Positions 35,003 through 44,069 of a stretch of DNA of 64,000 nt are shown in pieces (position 1 is the first letter of the stretch; the number at the start of each line of letters is the position of its first letter). The stretch is taken from assembly GCF_003171655.1 (NCBI RefSeq), contig NZ_QFZL01000005.1, forward strand, positions 1 through 64,000. Reading direction: 5' to 3'. The stretch is from Stakelama portus. GTDB lineage: Bacteria > Pseudomonadota > Alphaproteobacteria > Sphingomonadales > Sphingomonadaceae. Below the pieces are notes generated by a model. It made no database searches, was not told the DNA's origin, and saw nothing but the letters and a program-made list of their open reading frames with translations. The position numbers and the translations under genes are program-made.

Positions 35003-36610
35003 TCACAGGCGGAACACGCCGTAGCCGGGGTCTCCCAGCGGCGTGTTGCGCGAAGCGGCGATCGCGATCCCCAGCGCGTTGCGGGTATCGACCGGATCGA
35101 TGATGCCATCGTCCCACAGCTGCGACGTCGAATAATAAGCGGAAATCTGTTCCTGATAGGCGGCCAGCGTTTCGGCACGCTGTTGTTCCAACAGCGCTGC
35201 GTCGACCTCCAGGCCGTCGCGGCGCATCTGGTTCGCCTTGACCTCGGCCAGCGTGTTCGCGGCCTGCTCGCCGCCCATCACGCCAATCTGGTGATTGGGC
35301 CAGGTAAACAGAAAGCGCGGATCCCATGCGCGGCCGCACATGCCGTAATTGCCCGCACCGAACGACCCGTTGACCATCACTGTGAATTTGGGAACGCGCG
35401 ATCCACCCTGCGCCATCAGCATCTTCGCGCCGTCCTTGGTGATCCCGCGCCGTTCATATTCGCGGCCGACCATGAATCCGGTGATGTTTTGCAGGAACAG
35501 CAAAGGCGTTTCGTTCTGGTTGCACAATTCGATGAAATGCGCCGCCTTCAGCGAGGAATCGTTGAACAACACGCCGTTATTGCCGAGGACGCCGACCTTA
35601 TACCCCCAGATATTGGCGTAGCCACAGATCAGCGTCGTGCCGAAATCGGGCTGATATTCATGGAAACGGCTGCCATCGACGATACGCGCGATTACTTCGC
35701 GCATGTCGAACGCCTTTTTGATGTCGTCCGGGATGATTCCATAAAGTTCGGCGGGATCGAACGCAGGCGGTTCGGGGGTTTCGCGCTGGCACTGCCATTT
35801 CGGGCCACGGCGCCACTGGCTGACGATTTCGCGGCCGATGGCAATCGCCTGCGCTTCGTTTGCGGCGGGATAGTCGCACGTCCCCGACACCGAGGTGTGC
35901 ATCGCCGCACCCCCCAGTTCCTCCGCCGACACATCCTCGCCGGTCGCGGCGCGCACCAGCGGCGGCCCGCCCAGAAATACGGCACCGGTCCCACGCACGA
36001 TCACATTGTAATCGGACAGCGCGGGCACATAGGCGCCACCGGCCGTGCAATGGCCGAACACCAACGATAATTGGGGCACGCCCATTTTCGACAGGATCGT
36101 CTGGTTGCGGAATATCCGTCCGGCCATCCGCCCGCCGGGAAAGACTTCGGATTGCAGCTGCAGCTGCCCGCCGGCGGAATCGCACAGATGAATGACCGGA
36201 AGCCGGTTCTCGATCGCGATATCGAGCGCGCGGACGATCTTGGTGACGGTGAGCGGATACCAGGCGCCGCCCTTTACCGTGGAATCATCGGCGCGGATCA
36301 TCACTTCGCGCCCTGATACGATGCCGATGCCGACGATCGAACTGGCCGATGGCGAAGCACCGCCATAGGCCATGTTGGCGGCGAGCGACGACAGTTCGAG
36401 GAAAGGCGTGCCGGGATCGAGCAGCGCAGCAATCCGGTCGCGCGGCAGCATCTTGCCCTGACTGGTCAGCCGGTCGAGGCTGCGCTGGGGCCGGGCGTGA
36501 CGGGCCGCATCCTGCCGTGCGTGAAATTCGCTGACCAGCCGCCGATTGTGCGCAGCATTTTTGCGGAATTCGGCGGAGCCGGTGGCGATATTCGATTGGA
36601 TACGTCGCAT
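35003..36610 (-). CDS. Acyl-CoA carboxylase carboxyltransferase (beta) subunit
   Basis: A 535-residue crotonase-type carboxyltransferase closest in pattern to 3-methylcrotonyl-CoA/geranyl-CoA carboxylase beta chains: RDRIAALLDPGTPFLELSSL, HLCDSAGGQLQLQ, GHCTAGGAYVPALSDYN and FLGGPPLVRAATGEDVSAEE. It transfers the carboxyl from biotin to an acyl-CoA. Four bases separate it from the biotin carrier gene. Order in the operon is biotin carboxylase, carrier, this subunit, then BKACE. MCC and geranyl-CoA carboxylase cannot be separated by eye. Confidence 0.8.
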   Translation of the reverse strand: MRRIQSNIATGSAEFRKNAAHNRRLVSEFHARQDAARHARPQRSLDRLTSQGKMLPRDRIAALLDPGTPFLELSSLAANMAYGGASPSASSIVGIGIVSGREVMIRADDSTVKGGAWYPLTVTKIVRALDIAIENRLPVIHLCDSAGGQLQLQSEVFPGGRMAGRIFRNQTILSKMGVPQLSLVFGHCTAGGAYVPALSDYNVIVRGTGAVFLGGPPLVRAATGEDVSAEELGGAAMHTSVSGTCDYPAANEAQAIAIGREIVSQWRRGPKWQCQRETPEPPAFDPAELYGIIPDDIKKAFDMREVIARIVDGSRFHEYQPDFGTTLICGYANIWGYKVGVLGNNGVLFNDSSLKAAHFIELCNQNETPLLFLQNITGFMVGREYERRGITKDGAKMLMAQGGSRVPKFTVMVNGSFGAGNYGMCGRAWDPRFLFTWPNHQIGVMGGEQAANTLAEVKANQMRRDGLEVDAALLEQQRAETLAAYQEQISAYYSTSQLWDDGIIDPVDTRNALGIAIAASRNTPLGDPGYGVFRL

Positions 36611-36613
36611 CGT

Positions 36614-37114
36614 CTATGCGCCTTCCACCGGTTCGAGCTGAACAAGGACTGCGTCTTTTTCGAACGTGCTGCCTGCCGCACCGGGGATCTGGGCAACAAT
36701 GCCGTCGCGCGGGGCGGCCAGCGCCTGTTGCAGCTTCATGCTTTCTATCGTGATCAGCGCCTGCCCCTTGGCCACAGTGTCGCCCGGCGCGCAGTCGATC
36801 GACACGACGACGCCGGGCATCGGTGCGACGACGCTGTCACGCGCGGCGGCACCATCGGCATCGGCGGCAAATGGGTCGACTTGGCCGATGACAAAGCTGC
36901 GCCCGTCGAGCCGTACCGTGACGCCCTTGCCGTCTTCGCTGCGCGCAAAGGTGATCTCACGGCCATCGAAAACCATCCGATGCCTGCCATCGCCAAGCGG
37001 CGGCAGCGAGGCGATGCGATGCGCCACGCCGTCGATCACCAGCGTCAGCTGCGGCTTCAATTGCTGCGCAACAATGTTGTGGATTTCGCCATCAAATTCC
37101 AGATGGATGGTCAT
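36614..37114 (-). CDS. Free-standing biotin carboxyl carrier protein
   Basis: A 166-residue protein whose C-terminal 75 residues form a biotinyl domain (VVAPMPGVVVSIDCAPGDTVAKG, then ESMKLQQ with the biotinylated lysine, where the common form is AMKM). The N-terminal half (LTLVIDGVAHRI onward) corresponds to the linker between carboxylase and biotin domains of MccA-type subunits. In most MCC and geranyl-CoA carboxylases this part is fused to the biotin carboxylase. Here a stop lies one base before its ATG, so the alpha chain is split in two. Confidence 0.8.
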   Translation of the reverse strand: MTIHLEFDGEIHNIVAQQLKPQLTLVIDGVAHRIASLPPLGDGRHRMVFDGREITFARSEDGKGVTVRLDGRSFVIGQVDPFAADADGAAARDSVVAPMPGVVVSIDCAPGDTVAKGQALITIESMKLQQALAAPRDGIVAQIPGAAGSTFEKDAVLVQLEPVEGA

Positions 37115-37115
37115 C

Positions 37116-38600
37116 TCAATTCCTCCACCCGCCCATTTCGGCATAGGGCTCGGGCGTTCCGGTAACTGCATCGTGCAGCGGCTTGAGCCCCAGCGCCGCT
37201 GCCGCAAGCAGGATCGCGCGTTGCGTCGGATCGGGGGGCGCCGGGGCGAGCGCCTCGGCATGTTCGCCGACAAAGCCGGTGTGCAGTTGCCCGTCACGAA
37301 AGGCAGGATGGTCGATGCTGCGCGCCAGATAGTCGATGTTGGTCTTCACCCCGAGCAGGTCGAGCGCCTCCAGCGCCGCGATGGAGCGGTCGATCGCCTC
37401 CGCCCGGTCGGCGCCATGTGCGACCAGCTTCGCCAGCATCGGATCGAAATCGGCGGTGACTTTCTGTCCGGCGTTCAGCGCACTTTCGAAACGGAGCCAA
37501 GTCGCGTGCGGAACATCGAGCACGGAAATGGCGCCGGTTTCGGGCAGGAAATCGCGCTCGGGATCTTCGGCGCAGATCCGGCATTCGATGGCATGGCCGT
37601 GCACCGCGACATCCGCCTGCGCGCACGGCAGGCCCTTGCCCGCGGCGATTTGAATCTGCGCCTGCACCAGATCGATCCCGGTAATCATCTCGGTCACGGG
37701 ATGTTCGACCTGCAGCCGGGTATTCATTTCGAGGAAGAAGAAGCGGCCGTCCGCCCCCAATATGAACTCCACCGTCCCGGCATTGCGATAGTGCGCGACC
37801 TCGGCCAGTCGCACTGCAGCCGCGCAGATCGCTTCGCGCAGTTGCGGGGCAAGCCGGGCGGCCGGCGCTTCTTCGATGATCTTCTGAAACCGCCGCTGGA
37901 TCGAGCATTCGCGCTCGAACAAGTGGATCACGCCGCCATTGCCGTCGCCCAGTACCTGAACCTCGATATGGCGCGGTCGTTCGAGATAGGTTTCGGCATA
38001 GATGCGCCCGTCGCCGAAATAGCGCAGCGCCTCGCTGGTCGCGATGCGCGCCGCCGGTTCCAGCTGATCGGCGCTGCGGACGATACTCATCCCCTTGCCG
38101 CCGCCACCCGCCGATGCCTTGATCAGCAGCGGGAACCCGATTCCGGCAGCCTGCTCCACGAACGCGTCGAAATCGTCGGTTGCGGTCACCGATGGCGCGA
38201 CCGCTACACCGTTTGCGGCCGCGAATTCGCGCGAGGAAATCTTGTCCCCCATTAACGCGATCGCGCGCGCATCCGGCCCGATAAAGGTCAGCCCTGCTGC
38301 TTCGACCGCTCGTGCGAATTCGGCATTTTCCGAAAGGAAGCCATAGCCGGGATGCACGGCATCGGCGCCTGCCGCCTTTGCCACGGCAATGATCTGCGCA
38401 GCATCGAGATGCGCCGAAACGGGTGTATCGCCGGTGATCTCGACGCTGTGATCGGCCATCGCGACATGCGCCGAAACGGCATCGGCGGCATGATAGACCG
38501 CAATCGATTCAATCCCCATCGCGCGCAGGGTGCGCATAACGCGGCACGCGATTTCGCCGCGATTGGCGATCAGGATGCGGCGAAACAACGGGTCGGTCAT
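37116..38600 (-). CDS. Biotin carboxylase subunit of acyl-CoA carboxylase
   Basis: About 494 residues, ATP-dependent carboxylation of biotin. Signs: ILIANRGEIACRVMRTLRAMG, ATP-grasp loop SAGGGGKGMSIV, HIEVQVLGD, EMNTRLQVEHPVTE. I use the ATG after GGGAGAG (38600) rather than two ATGs upstream. The length equals the catalytic part of MccA plus about 40 residues, ending without a biotin domain. First gene of the leftward carboxylase-BKACE operon, divergent from the isovaleryl-CoA-dehydrogenase-like operon across about 180 bp. Confidence 0.8.
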   Translation of the reverse strand: MTDPLFRRILIANRGEIACRVMRTLRAMGIESIAVYHAADAVSAHVAMADHSVEITGDTPVSAHLDAAQIIAVAKAAGADAVHPGYGFLSENAEFARAVEAAGLTFIGPDARAIALMGDKISSREFAAANGVAVAPSVTATDDFDAFVEQAAGIGFPLLIKASAGGGGKGMSIVRSADQLEPAARIATSEALRYFGDGRIYAETYLERPRHIEVQVLGDGNGGVIHLFERECSIQRRFQKIIEEAPAARLAPQLREAICAAAVRLAEVAHYRNAGTVEFILGADGRFFFLEMNTRLQVEHPVTEMITGIDLVQAQIQIAAGKGLPCAQADVAVHGHAIECRICAEDPERDFLPETGAISVLDVPHATWLRFESALNAGQKVTADFDPMLAKLVAHGADRAEAIDRSIAALEALDLLGVKTNIDYLARSIDHPAFRDGQLHTGFVGEHAEALAPAPPDPTQRAILLAAAALGLKPLHDAVTGTPEPYAEMGGWRN

Positions 38601-38780
38601 CGGCTCTCCCAAATGCATGCCCAAATGCAGCGGCGAGCCTTCTTCGGCGCATCGCTCCCTGCATCGTGGCGTTTGGCCGCTGCGCCTGCCCTTGGCTACC
38701 GATCCGCCGAAAGCGCCGTGAGTTTACAAGGATATGGATTCTCGCCGCCGCCCTTGCCTGATCGGTCAGGAGGCGCATCG

Positions 38781-40040
38781 ATGGACACGCATTCGATGGG
38801 GGCAGCGCGCTTCGCGCCCAGGCCCGGCAAGAGGATCAAAGGCGCGGACATGTCATCAGATAACGAAGCCAATCAGTTCGAACTCAACCATGAGCAGCAG
38901 CTGATATTCGACAATGCCGACCGGTTCGGTCGCAACGAACTCTATCCGCTCGCGCAGCGGATGGATGACGAGGAATGGTGGCCGGATCAGATCTTTCCGA
39001 CCATGGGGCAAAACGGGCTGCTGGGCATCACTGTGCCCGAGGAATATGGCGGCGCCGGGCTAGACCTGTTGTCCGCCGGACTGGTGCTGCAGGGCTTCGC
39101 GCGCTGGAACCATGCGCTGGCGCTGGCATGGGTCGCGCACGACAATCTTTGCCTCAACAACCTCTATCGCCACGGCAATGAAGCGCAGCGTCGCAAATAT
39201 CTGCCTGGCCTGTGTTCCGGCAGATCGATCGGCGCACTGGGCCTGACCGAGCCCGGCGCCGGCTCCGACGCGCTGGGCTCGATGCAGACCACGGCGCGGC
39301 GCGACGGCGACCATTATGTCCTGAACGGGCGCAAGATCTATATCACCAACGGCCCGGTCGCCGATGTCCTGCTGGTCTATGCCAAGACCGACCGGGAAAA
39401 GGGCGCGCACGGCATTTCGGCGTTCATCGTCGAATCGAACATGCCGGGGTTCAAGGTCGCGCAAAAGCTCATCAAGATGGGCTATCGCGGCAGCCAGACC
39501 GCCGAATTGCTGTTCGAGGATTGCCGGGTTCCGGCCGAAAACCTGCTCGGCGAGGAAAATCGCGGCGTCGGCATCGTGATGAGCGGGCTCGATCTGGAGC
39601 GCGCGATGATCTCGCCGATCTGCGTCGGGATCGCCGAACGCGCGCTCGAACTGGCGGTCGACTATGCCGCAACCCGCACCCAGTTCGGCAAGACGATCGG
39701 GTCGTTCCAGATGGTCCAGTCGATGCTCGCCGAGATGTATACCGAAGTCGAAGTGATGCGCACCTTCAACTTCAGCGTGCTTGCGGAGGCGTCGAGGATA
39801 GCCGAAGGTGAAGGCGGGCGCGGCGAGATCCACAAGCGTACTGCGGCATCGGTGATGTTCTGCGCCCAGGCGGTGAACCGCGTCCTCGACAAGGCGGTGC
39901 AGGTCCATGGCGGCACCGGTTATATCTGGGAATCGGAAATCAACCGGTTGTTCCGCTCGACCAAGCTGCTCGAAATCGGTGCAGGCACCACCGAAGTGCG
40001 CAAGCTGATCATCGCCGGCGAATTGCTGAAGAACCGCTGA
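38781..40040 (+). CDS. Isovaleryl-CoA dehydrogenase-like acyl-CoA dehydrogenase
   Basis: A 419-residue flavin acyl-CoA dehydrogenase. LTEPGAGSDALGSM and YITNGPVADVLLVYAKT bind FAD/substrate. The catalytic glutamate is in SGLDLERAMIS, the position used by isovaleryl-CoA dehydrogenase (not the C-terminal position of short-chain enzymes), and LLEIGAGTTEVRKL follows that class. The start has a perfect AGGAGG seven bases upstream; an inner ATG at 38850 would give the more usual 396 residues. It probably makes the branched enoyl-CoA carboxylated by the divergent operon. Stop overlaps the next ATG (TGATG). Confidence 0.8.
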   Translation: MDTHSMGAARFAPRPGKRIKGADMSSDNEANQFELNHEQQLIFDNADRFGRNELYPLAQRMDDEEWWPDQIFPTMGQNGLLGITVPEEYGGAGLDLLSAGLVLQGFARWNHALALAWVAHDNLCLNNLYRHGNEAQRRKYLPGLCSGRSIGALGLTEPGAGSDALGSMQTTARRDGDHYVLNGRKIYITNGPVADVLLVYAKTDREKGAHGISAFIVESNMPGFKVAQKLIKMGYRGSQTAELLFEDCRVPAENLLGEENRGVGIVMSGLDLERAMISPICVGIAERALELAVDYAATRTQFGKTIGSFQMVQSMLAEMYTEVEVMRTFNFSVLAEASRIAEGEGGRGEIHKRTAASVMFCAQAVNRVLDKAVQVHGGTGYIWESEINRLFRSTKLLEIGAGTTEVRKLIIAGELLKNR

Positions 40041-40879
40041 TGGGGTCCGGCCAACCCTATGCCGACCGCAAGACCGTCTATGCCGCCGACGCGCTGGCCG
40101 GTCAGACGGTGCTGATATCGGGCGGCAGCGGCGGGATCGGGCAGGCGACGGCGTGGCTGTTCGCCCGCCTCGGGGCGCGGATCGTGATCACCGGTCGCGA
40201 TGCGGAAAAGCTGAGCGCCGTTGCCGGGGCGCTGACCGACGCCGGGCATCGCTGCGCTTCCCATCCTCTGGACATTCGCGATCCCGAAGCGGTGGAAACG
40301 ACGCTGGCGCAGATCTGGCGGGATCATGGGCCGATCGACGCGCTGATCAACAGCGCCGGCGGCCAGTTTCCGCAGGCGGCGATCGATTTCAGCGTCAAGG
40401 GCTGGCAGCGGGTGATCGACGTCAATCTGAACGGCAGCTGGTTCATGATGCAGGCGATGGCACGCCACTGGCGCGACGCCGGGCGCCCGGGCAGCATCAC
40501 CAACATCGTCGTCGTCACCAGCCACGGGCTCTACGGCGTTGCCCATTCGGTGGCCGCGCGCGCCGGCGTGATCGGCCTGTCGCGCAGCGTCGCGGTCGAA
40601 TGGGCGCCGCTTGGCATTCGCGTCAATTGCATCGCGCCCGGGCTTATCGAAACCGATGGCTGGCGCGTCTATTCTCCCGAGGTTCGCGCGCGCTACGCCC
40701 GATCCAACCCGATGATGCGCCCCGGCGACGCTTGGGATGTGGCCGAAGCCTGCGCCTATCTGGCGGCGCCCAGCGGCAATTATGTGACCGGCGAGGTGCT
40801 GACCGTAGATGGCGGCGGGCAGCTGTGGGGCGAGACCTGGACGATCCCCAAACCCGAATATTTCAACACCGAAGGCTGA
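40040..40879 (+). CDS. SDR-family oxidoreductase
   Basis: A 279-residue SDR. It has GQTVLISGGSGGIGQATAWLFA for cofactor, INSAGGQFPQAA at the NNAG position, and GLYGVAHSVAARAGVIGLS in the catalytic region. The usual Tyr of YxxxK is His here (VAHSVAARAG), and the Lys position reads Arg. The pattern resembles 2,4-dienoyl-CoA reductases and related proteins that lack the classical YxxxK, so reduction of a dienoyl-CoA is as likely as alcohol oxidation. Translation is coupled to the acyl-CoA dehydrogenase. Confidence 0.7.
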   Translation: MGSGQPYADRKTVYAADALAGQTVLISGGSGGIGQATAWLFARLGARIVITGRDAEKLSAVAGALTDAGHRCASHPLDIRDPEAVETTLAQIWRDHGPIDALINSAGGQFPQAAIDFSVKGWQRVIDVNLNGSWFMMQAMARHWRDAGRPGSITNIVVVTSHGLYGVAHSVAARAGVIGLSRSVAVEWAPLGIRVNCIAPGLIETDGWRVYSPEVRARYARSNPMMRPGDAWDVAEACAYLAAPSGNYVTGEVLTVDGGGQLWGETWTIPKPEYFNTEG

Positions 40880-40946
40880 TCGCGGCGAGTGGCAGCGCGG
40901 GGGATTGCGCCTCGCGACACTGGACCATGGGGCGAGGAATTAATCG

Positions 40947-42230
40947 ATGGCAAGCACCAGACTGGCATTGGAGGCGCACGGAAGCTTGCCCGACCTGTCG
41001 GGCATCCTCGGGCGTGGCGATGCGATTGTGTGGGGCCATGCCTGCGGCGAACCGGCAACGCTGATCGAAAGCGTGCTGGCACAGGCCGGATCGATCGGCG
41101 GCCTGCGCGCCTTTGCGGCGAGCAGCTTCTCGCGGCTGCTGAGCGCCGACACCAGCGCCGATGTCGCGCTGTCGAGCATGGGCGCAATCGGATCGCTGCG
41201 CAGCATCGCCAGGGCGCAGAAGCTGTCCGTGATCCCCTGCCATGTCGGCCAGATTGGCGGGATGATCGCCGACGGCACGATCCCGTGCGACGTAGCGCTG
41301 GTGCAGGTCGCACCCAACCCTGCGGGCGCGGGGTACAGCTATGGCCTGATCGGCGACTTCGTACCCGCTGCAGTCGCCAAGGCGCGCGTCGTCATCGCCG
41401 AGCTCAGTCACCGCGTCCCGCGCACGCATTCGATGCAAATATTGCCGGAGGATCAGATCGACTATCTGGTCGAAACCGACCGCCCGCTGATCGAACTCGC
41501 GCGCGGCACGATCAGCGATATCGACCGCAGCATCGCTCGCCATGCGGCGGATTATATTGGCGACAACAGCATCCTGCAGGTCGGGATCGGCGCCGTTCCC
41601 GAAGCGCTGATGCAACTGATCGCCGATCGACGCGATCTGGGCATCCATTCGGGCATGGTCGGCGACTCGCTGGTCGACCTCTATGAATGCGGGGCGCTGA
41701 CCAACGCCACCAAACCCAATGATCGCGGGGTTTCGATCACCGGGGCGCTGATCGGTTCGGAGCGGTTGTATCGCTTTGCCGACGCCAATCCGGCGCTGTT
41801 GCTATGTCCGTCCTCTTATACGCACAGCGACGCCGTGCTGAGCGCTTTGCCCGGTCTGGTATCGGTCAATTCGGCAGTCGAAGTCGATCTGAGCGGACAG
41901 GTGAATGCGGAACAGATCGGCGAATCCTATATCGGCGGCACCGGGGGTCAGGTCGATTATGTGCGCGCGGGCGCCCGTTCGCCGGGCGGGCGATCGCTGA
42001 TCGTGCTACCATCATCGGCAGGCGACAAAAGCCGGATCGTGCCGACACTGAACGGGCCGGTGACCACCGCGCGCAGTGAAGTCGATGTCGTCATCACCGA
42101 ATATGGCGCCGCCGAACTAAAGGGTCGTTCGATCGGCGAGCGCGCGCGCCGACTGGTCGAAATTGCCCATCCCGATTTCCGCGAAACGCTCGACCGCGCC
42201 GCGCACGCGCTGATCCGGCGCGGCTATTGA
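40947..42230 (+). CDS. Acetyl-CoA hydrolase/transferase family CoA transferase
   Basis: A 427-residue family I-type CoA transferase related to 4-hydroxybutyrate and butyrate:acetate CoA transferases. It shows ILQVGIGAVPEAL, the GLVSVNSAVEVDLSGQVNAE region with the candidate glutamate forming the CoA thioester, and GGTGGQVDYVRGA-like GGQVDYVRAGARS. It would swap CoA between acids, for instance saving ATP when activating the substrate. It lies 67 bp after the SDR and 35 bp before the hydratase in the same operon. Confidence 0.75.
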   Translation: MASTRLALEAHGSLPDLSGILGRGDAIVWGHACGEPATLIESVLAQAGSIGGLRAFAASSFSRLLSADTSADVALSSMGAIGSLRSIARAQKLSVIPCHVGQIGGMIADGTIPCDVALVQVAPNPAGAGYSYGLIGDFVPAAVAKARVVIAELSHRVPRTHSMQILPEDQIDYLVETDRPLIELARGTISDIDRSIARHAADYIGDNSILQVGIGAVPEALMQLIADRRDLGIHSGMVGDSLVDLYECGALTNATKPNDRGVSITGALIGSERLYRFADANPALLLCPSSYTHSDAVLSALPGLVSVNSAVEVDLSGQVNAEQIGESYIGGTGGQVDYVRAGARSPGGRSLIVLPSSAGDKSRIVPTLNGPVTTARSEVDVVITEYGAAELKGRSIGERARRLVEIAHPDFRETLDRAAHALIRRGY

Positions 42231-42265
42231 ATCCAGCTGATATGCCACAGGAGCACCCGACCCAA

Positions 42266-43030
42266 ATGGACGCCATCTTGTTCGAAACGCCCGCCGAGGG
42301 CGTCGCCCTGATCACTATCAATCGGCCCGAACGGCGCAATTCGCTGGGCAAGGAGGTTCGCGAAGGGCTGTTCGCCGCATGGGAGCGGTTCGAACGCGAC
42401 CCGGCGTTGCAGGTGGCGATCCTGACCGGTGCCGGCGACAAGGCGTTTTGCGCGGGCGGCGACCTAAAGGAAATGGCCGAAACGGTGCTCGAAGTGCCGC
42501 CGCTCGACATGTTTCCCATCCTTGGCCAAAGCATCGAAGTGACCAAGCCGACGATCGCGGCGGTCAACGGCGTTGCCTTTGCGGGCGGCTGGCTGATGGC
42601 GCAGGGATGCGACCTGTGCGTGGCGAGCCACAATGCGCAATTTGCGGTCACCGAAGCCAAGGTGGGGCGCGGATCGCCCTGGGCGGTGCCGCTGATCACG
42701 ATGATCCCGCAACGGATCATGATGGAAGTGCTGATGACCGGCCGTGCGCTGAGTGCGCAGCGGGCCTATGAAGTCGGGCTGGTCAACCGGGTCGTCGAGC
42801 CCGACCAGTTGATCCGGGCGGCGCTGGAACTGGCGAAGGAGATCGCCGCCAACGCGCCGCTTTCGGTCCGGGCGGCGAAGGAAACCGTGCGGCTGGCGAC
42901 CGAAATGGGGCAGTCGGCGGCACTGCGGGCGGCGCGGCATTTGTGGCACCCCGTCTATACCAGCGACGACGCCAAGGAAGGGCCGCGCGCCTTTGCCGAA
43001 AAGCGTGCCCCCGTCTGGCAGGGGCGCTGA
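42266..43030 (+). CDS. Enoyl-CoA hydratase/isomerase family protein (2)
   Basis: About 254 residues, crotonase fold. ITINRPERRNSLGKEV, GDKAFCAGGDLKEMAE and VAFAGGWLMAQGCDLCVAS form the oxyanion hole. KVGRGSPWAVPLITMIP replaces the usual catalytic Glu region, so the reaction may not be plain hydration. I use ATG 42266, which lies 12 bases after AGGAG; ATG 42242 is possible. By position it could hydrate the glutaconyl-type product of the carboxylase, as LiuC or AtuE do, ahead of the CitE-like lyase that follows after 3 bp. Confidence 0.7.
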   Translation: MDAILFETPAEGVALITINRPERRNSLGKEVREGLFAAWERFERDPALQVAILTGAGDKAFCAGGDLKEMAETVLEVPPLDMFPILGQSIEVTKPTIAAVNGVAFAGGWLMAQGCDLCVASHNAQFAVTEAKVGRGSPWAVPLITMIPQRIMMEVLMTGRALSAQRAYEVGLVNRVVEPDQLIRAALELAKEIAANAPLSVRAAKETVRLATEMGQSAALRAARHLWHPVYTSDDAKEGPRAFAEKRAPVWQGR

Positions 43031-43033
43031 TCG

Positions 43034-43945
43034 ATGACCGCGTCGATGTGCCGATCCTTTCTGTTCGCGCCGGGCGACAGCGAACGCAAGATGGCCAAAG
43101 CATTCGCAAGCGGTGCCGATGCTGTGATTCTCGACCTTGAAGATGCCGTAGAGGCATCGGCCAAGCCGCGCGCCCGCGACATGGTGCGCGAATTTCTGGC
43201 GGAACCGCGCGTTGCCGGGGGCCCCGAGCGCTGGGCGCGGGTCAATCCGTTCGACGGTGAAGACATGGCCAGCGATCTTGAAGCGGTGATCGGCGCGGGG
43301 CTGGACGGCATCATGTTGCCAAAGGCGGAAGGCACCGAGCAGGTCGAAGCGCTGAGCGCGATGATCGCGAAGCTGGAGCGCGCGCGCGGCGACATTGAGG
43401 GGCGCACGAAGCTGTTTCTCGTCGCCGGAGAATCGCCGCGCGGGGTATTGCGCTGTGTCGATTATCCGAAGGGGATGGCGCGATTATGCGCGATGAGCTG
43501 GGGTCCCTGGGATCTTGCGACGGCACTGGGCGCAAGCGGCAATCGCCATCCGGACGGGACGTTGAAGCCGCCCTATGAACTGGCGCGCTCTTTATGCCTG
43601 ATCGGCGCGGTCGCAGCAGGCGTCGCCCCAATCGAAACCGCGCCGATGGAATTTCGCGATATCCCTGTCGTCCGCAATTTCGCCCGCGCCGCTGCCGCCG
43701 ACGGCTTCACCGGGCTCATCGCCATCCACCCCGATCAGATCGCCGCCATCCACGAGGCGCTGGCGCCAAGCGCGGAAGAAATCGAACATGCGCGGAAAAT
43801 CTGCGCGCTGTTCGCCTCCGGGGATCAGGTCGGAACGATCGGACTCGATGGTCAGATGCTCGACCGCCCGCATCTGGTGCAGGCCGAACGAATCCTGTTT
43901 CGTGCCGGGCTATCCGAACAAGTCGTTTCAATCGCGGAACAATAA
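43034..43945 (+). CDS. CitE-like (HpcH/HpaI superfamily) acyl-CoA lyase
   Basis: A 303-residue TIM-barrel lyase. It has SFLFAPGDSERKMAKAFASGADAVILDLEDAV (Mg-binding Glu/Asp), RVNPFDG, GIMLPKAEG, and GFTGLIAIHPDQI near the end. Relatives split malyl-CoA, beta-methylmalyl-CoA, citramalyl-CoA or HMG-CoA. After carboxylase and hydratase, its likely reaction is retro-Claisen cleavage of a 3-hydroxy-3-alkylglutaryl-CoA. It is last in the operon begun by the isovaleryl-CoA-dehydrogenase-like gene. Confidence 0.75.
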   Translation: MTASMCRSFLFAPGDSERKMAKAFASGADAVILDLEDAVEASAKPRARDMVREFLAEPRVAGGPERWARVNPFDGEDMASDLEAVIGAGLDGIMLPKAEGTEQVEALSAMIAKLERARGDIEGRTKLFLVAGESPRGVLRCVDYPKGMARLCAMSWGPWDLATALGASGNRHPDGTLKPPYELARSLCLIGAVAAGVAPIETAPMEFRDIPVVRNFARAAAADGFTGLIAIHPDQIAAIHEALAPSAEEIEHARKICALFASGDQVGTIGLDGQMLDRPHLVQAERILFRAGLSEQVVSIAEQ

Positions 43946-44010
43946 AGCCTCTTGGCATTCGGCGCCGTTAATGAGTACGCTTCATCAAGGAAATACAATG
44001 CCGTGAGAGA

Positions 44011-44050
44011 GCGAGCACAGCTCGCCGTCGGAACGGGCGCATGAGCGCCC
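44011..44050. promoter_or_regulatory. Two perfect short hairpins upstream of the IclR gene
   Basis: GCGAGC-ACA-GCTCGC (44011-44025) and GGGCGC-ATGA-GCGCCC (44035-44050) are two perfect 6-bp stems, the second 19 bp before the IclR start and just ahead of its GGAGGGG ribosome binding site. They could be dimer operators for autoregulation or an mRNA leader structure. Confidence 0.4.
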
Positions 44051-44069
44051 ACCTTGTCTGGAGGGGCGA

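Noticed and set aside
38764..38773. TGATCGGTCA as a sixth copy of the TetR operator
   Set aside because: It has TGA and TCA half-ends but only four bases between them, against eight in the five real sites, and it abuts the ribosome binding site of the acyl-CoA dehydrogenase gene.
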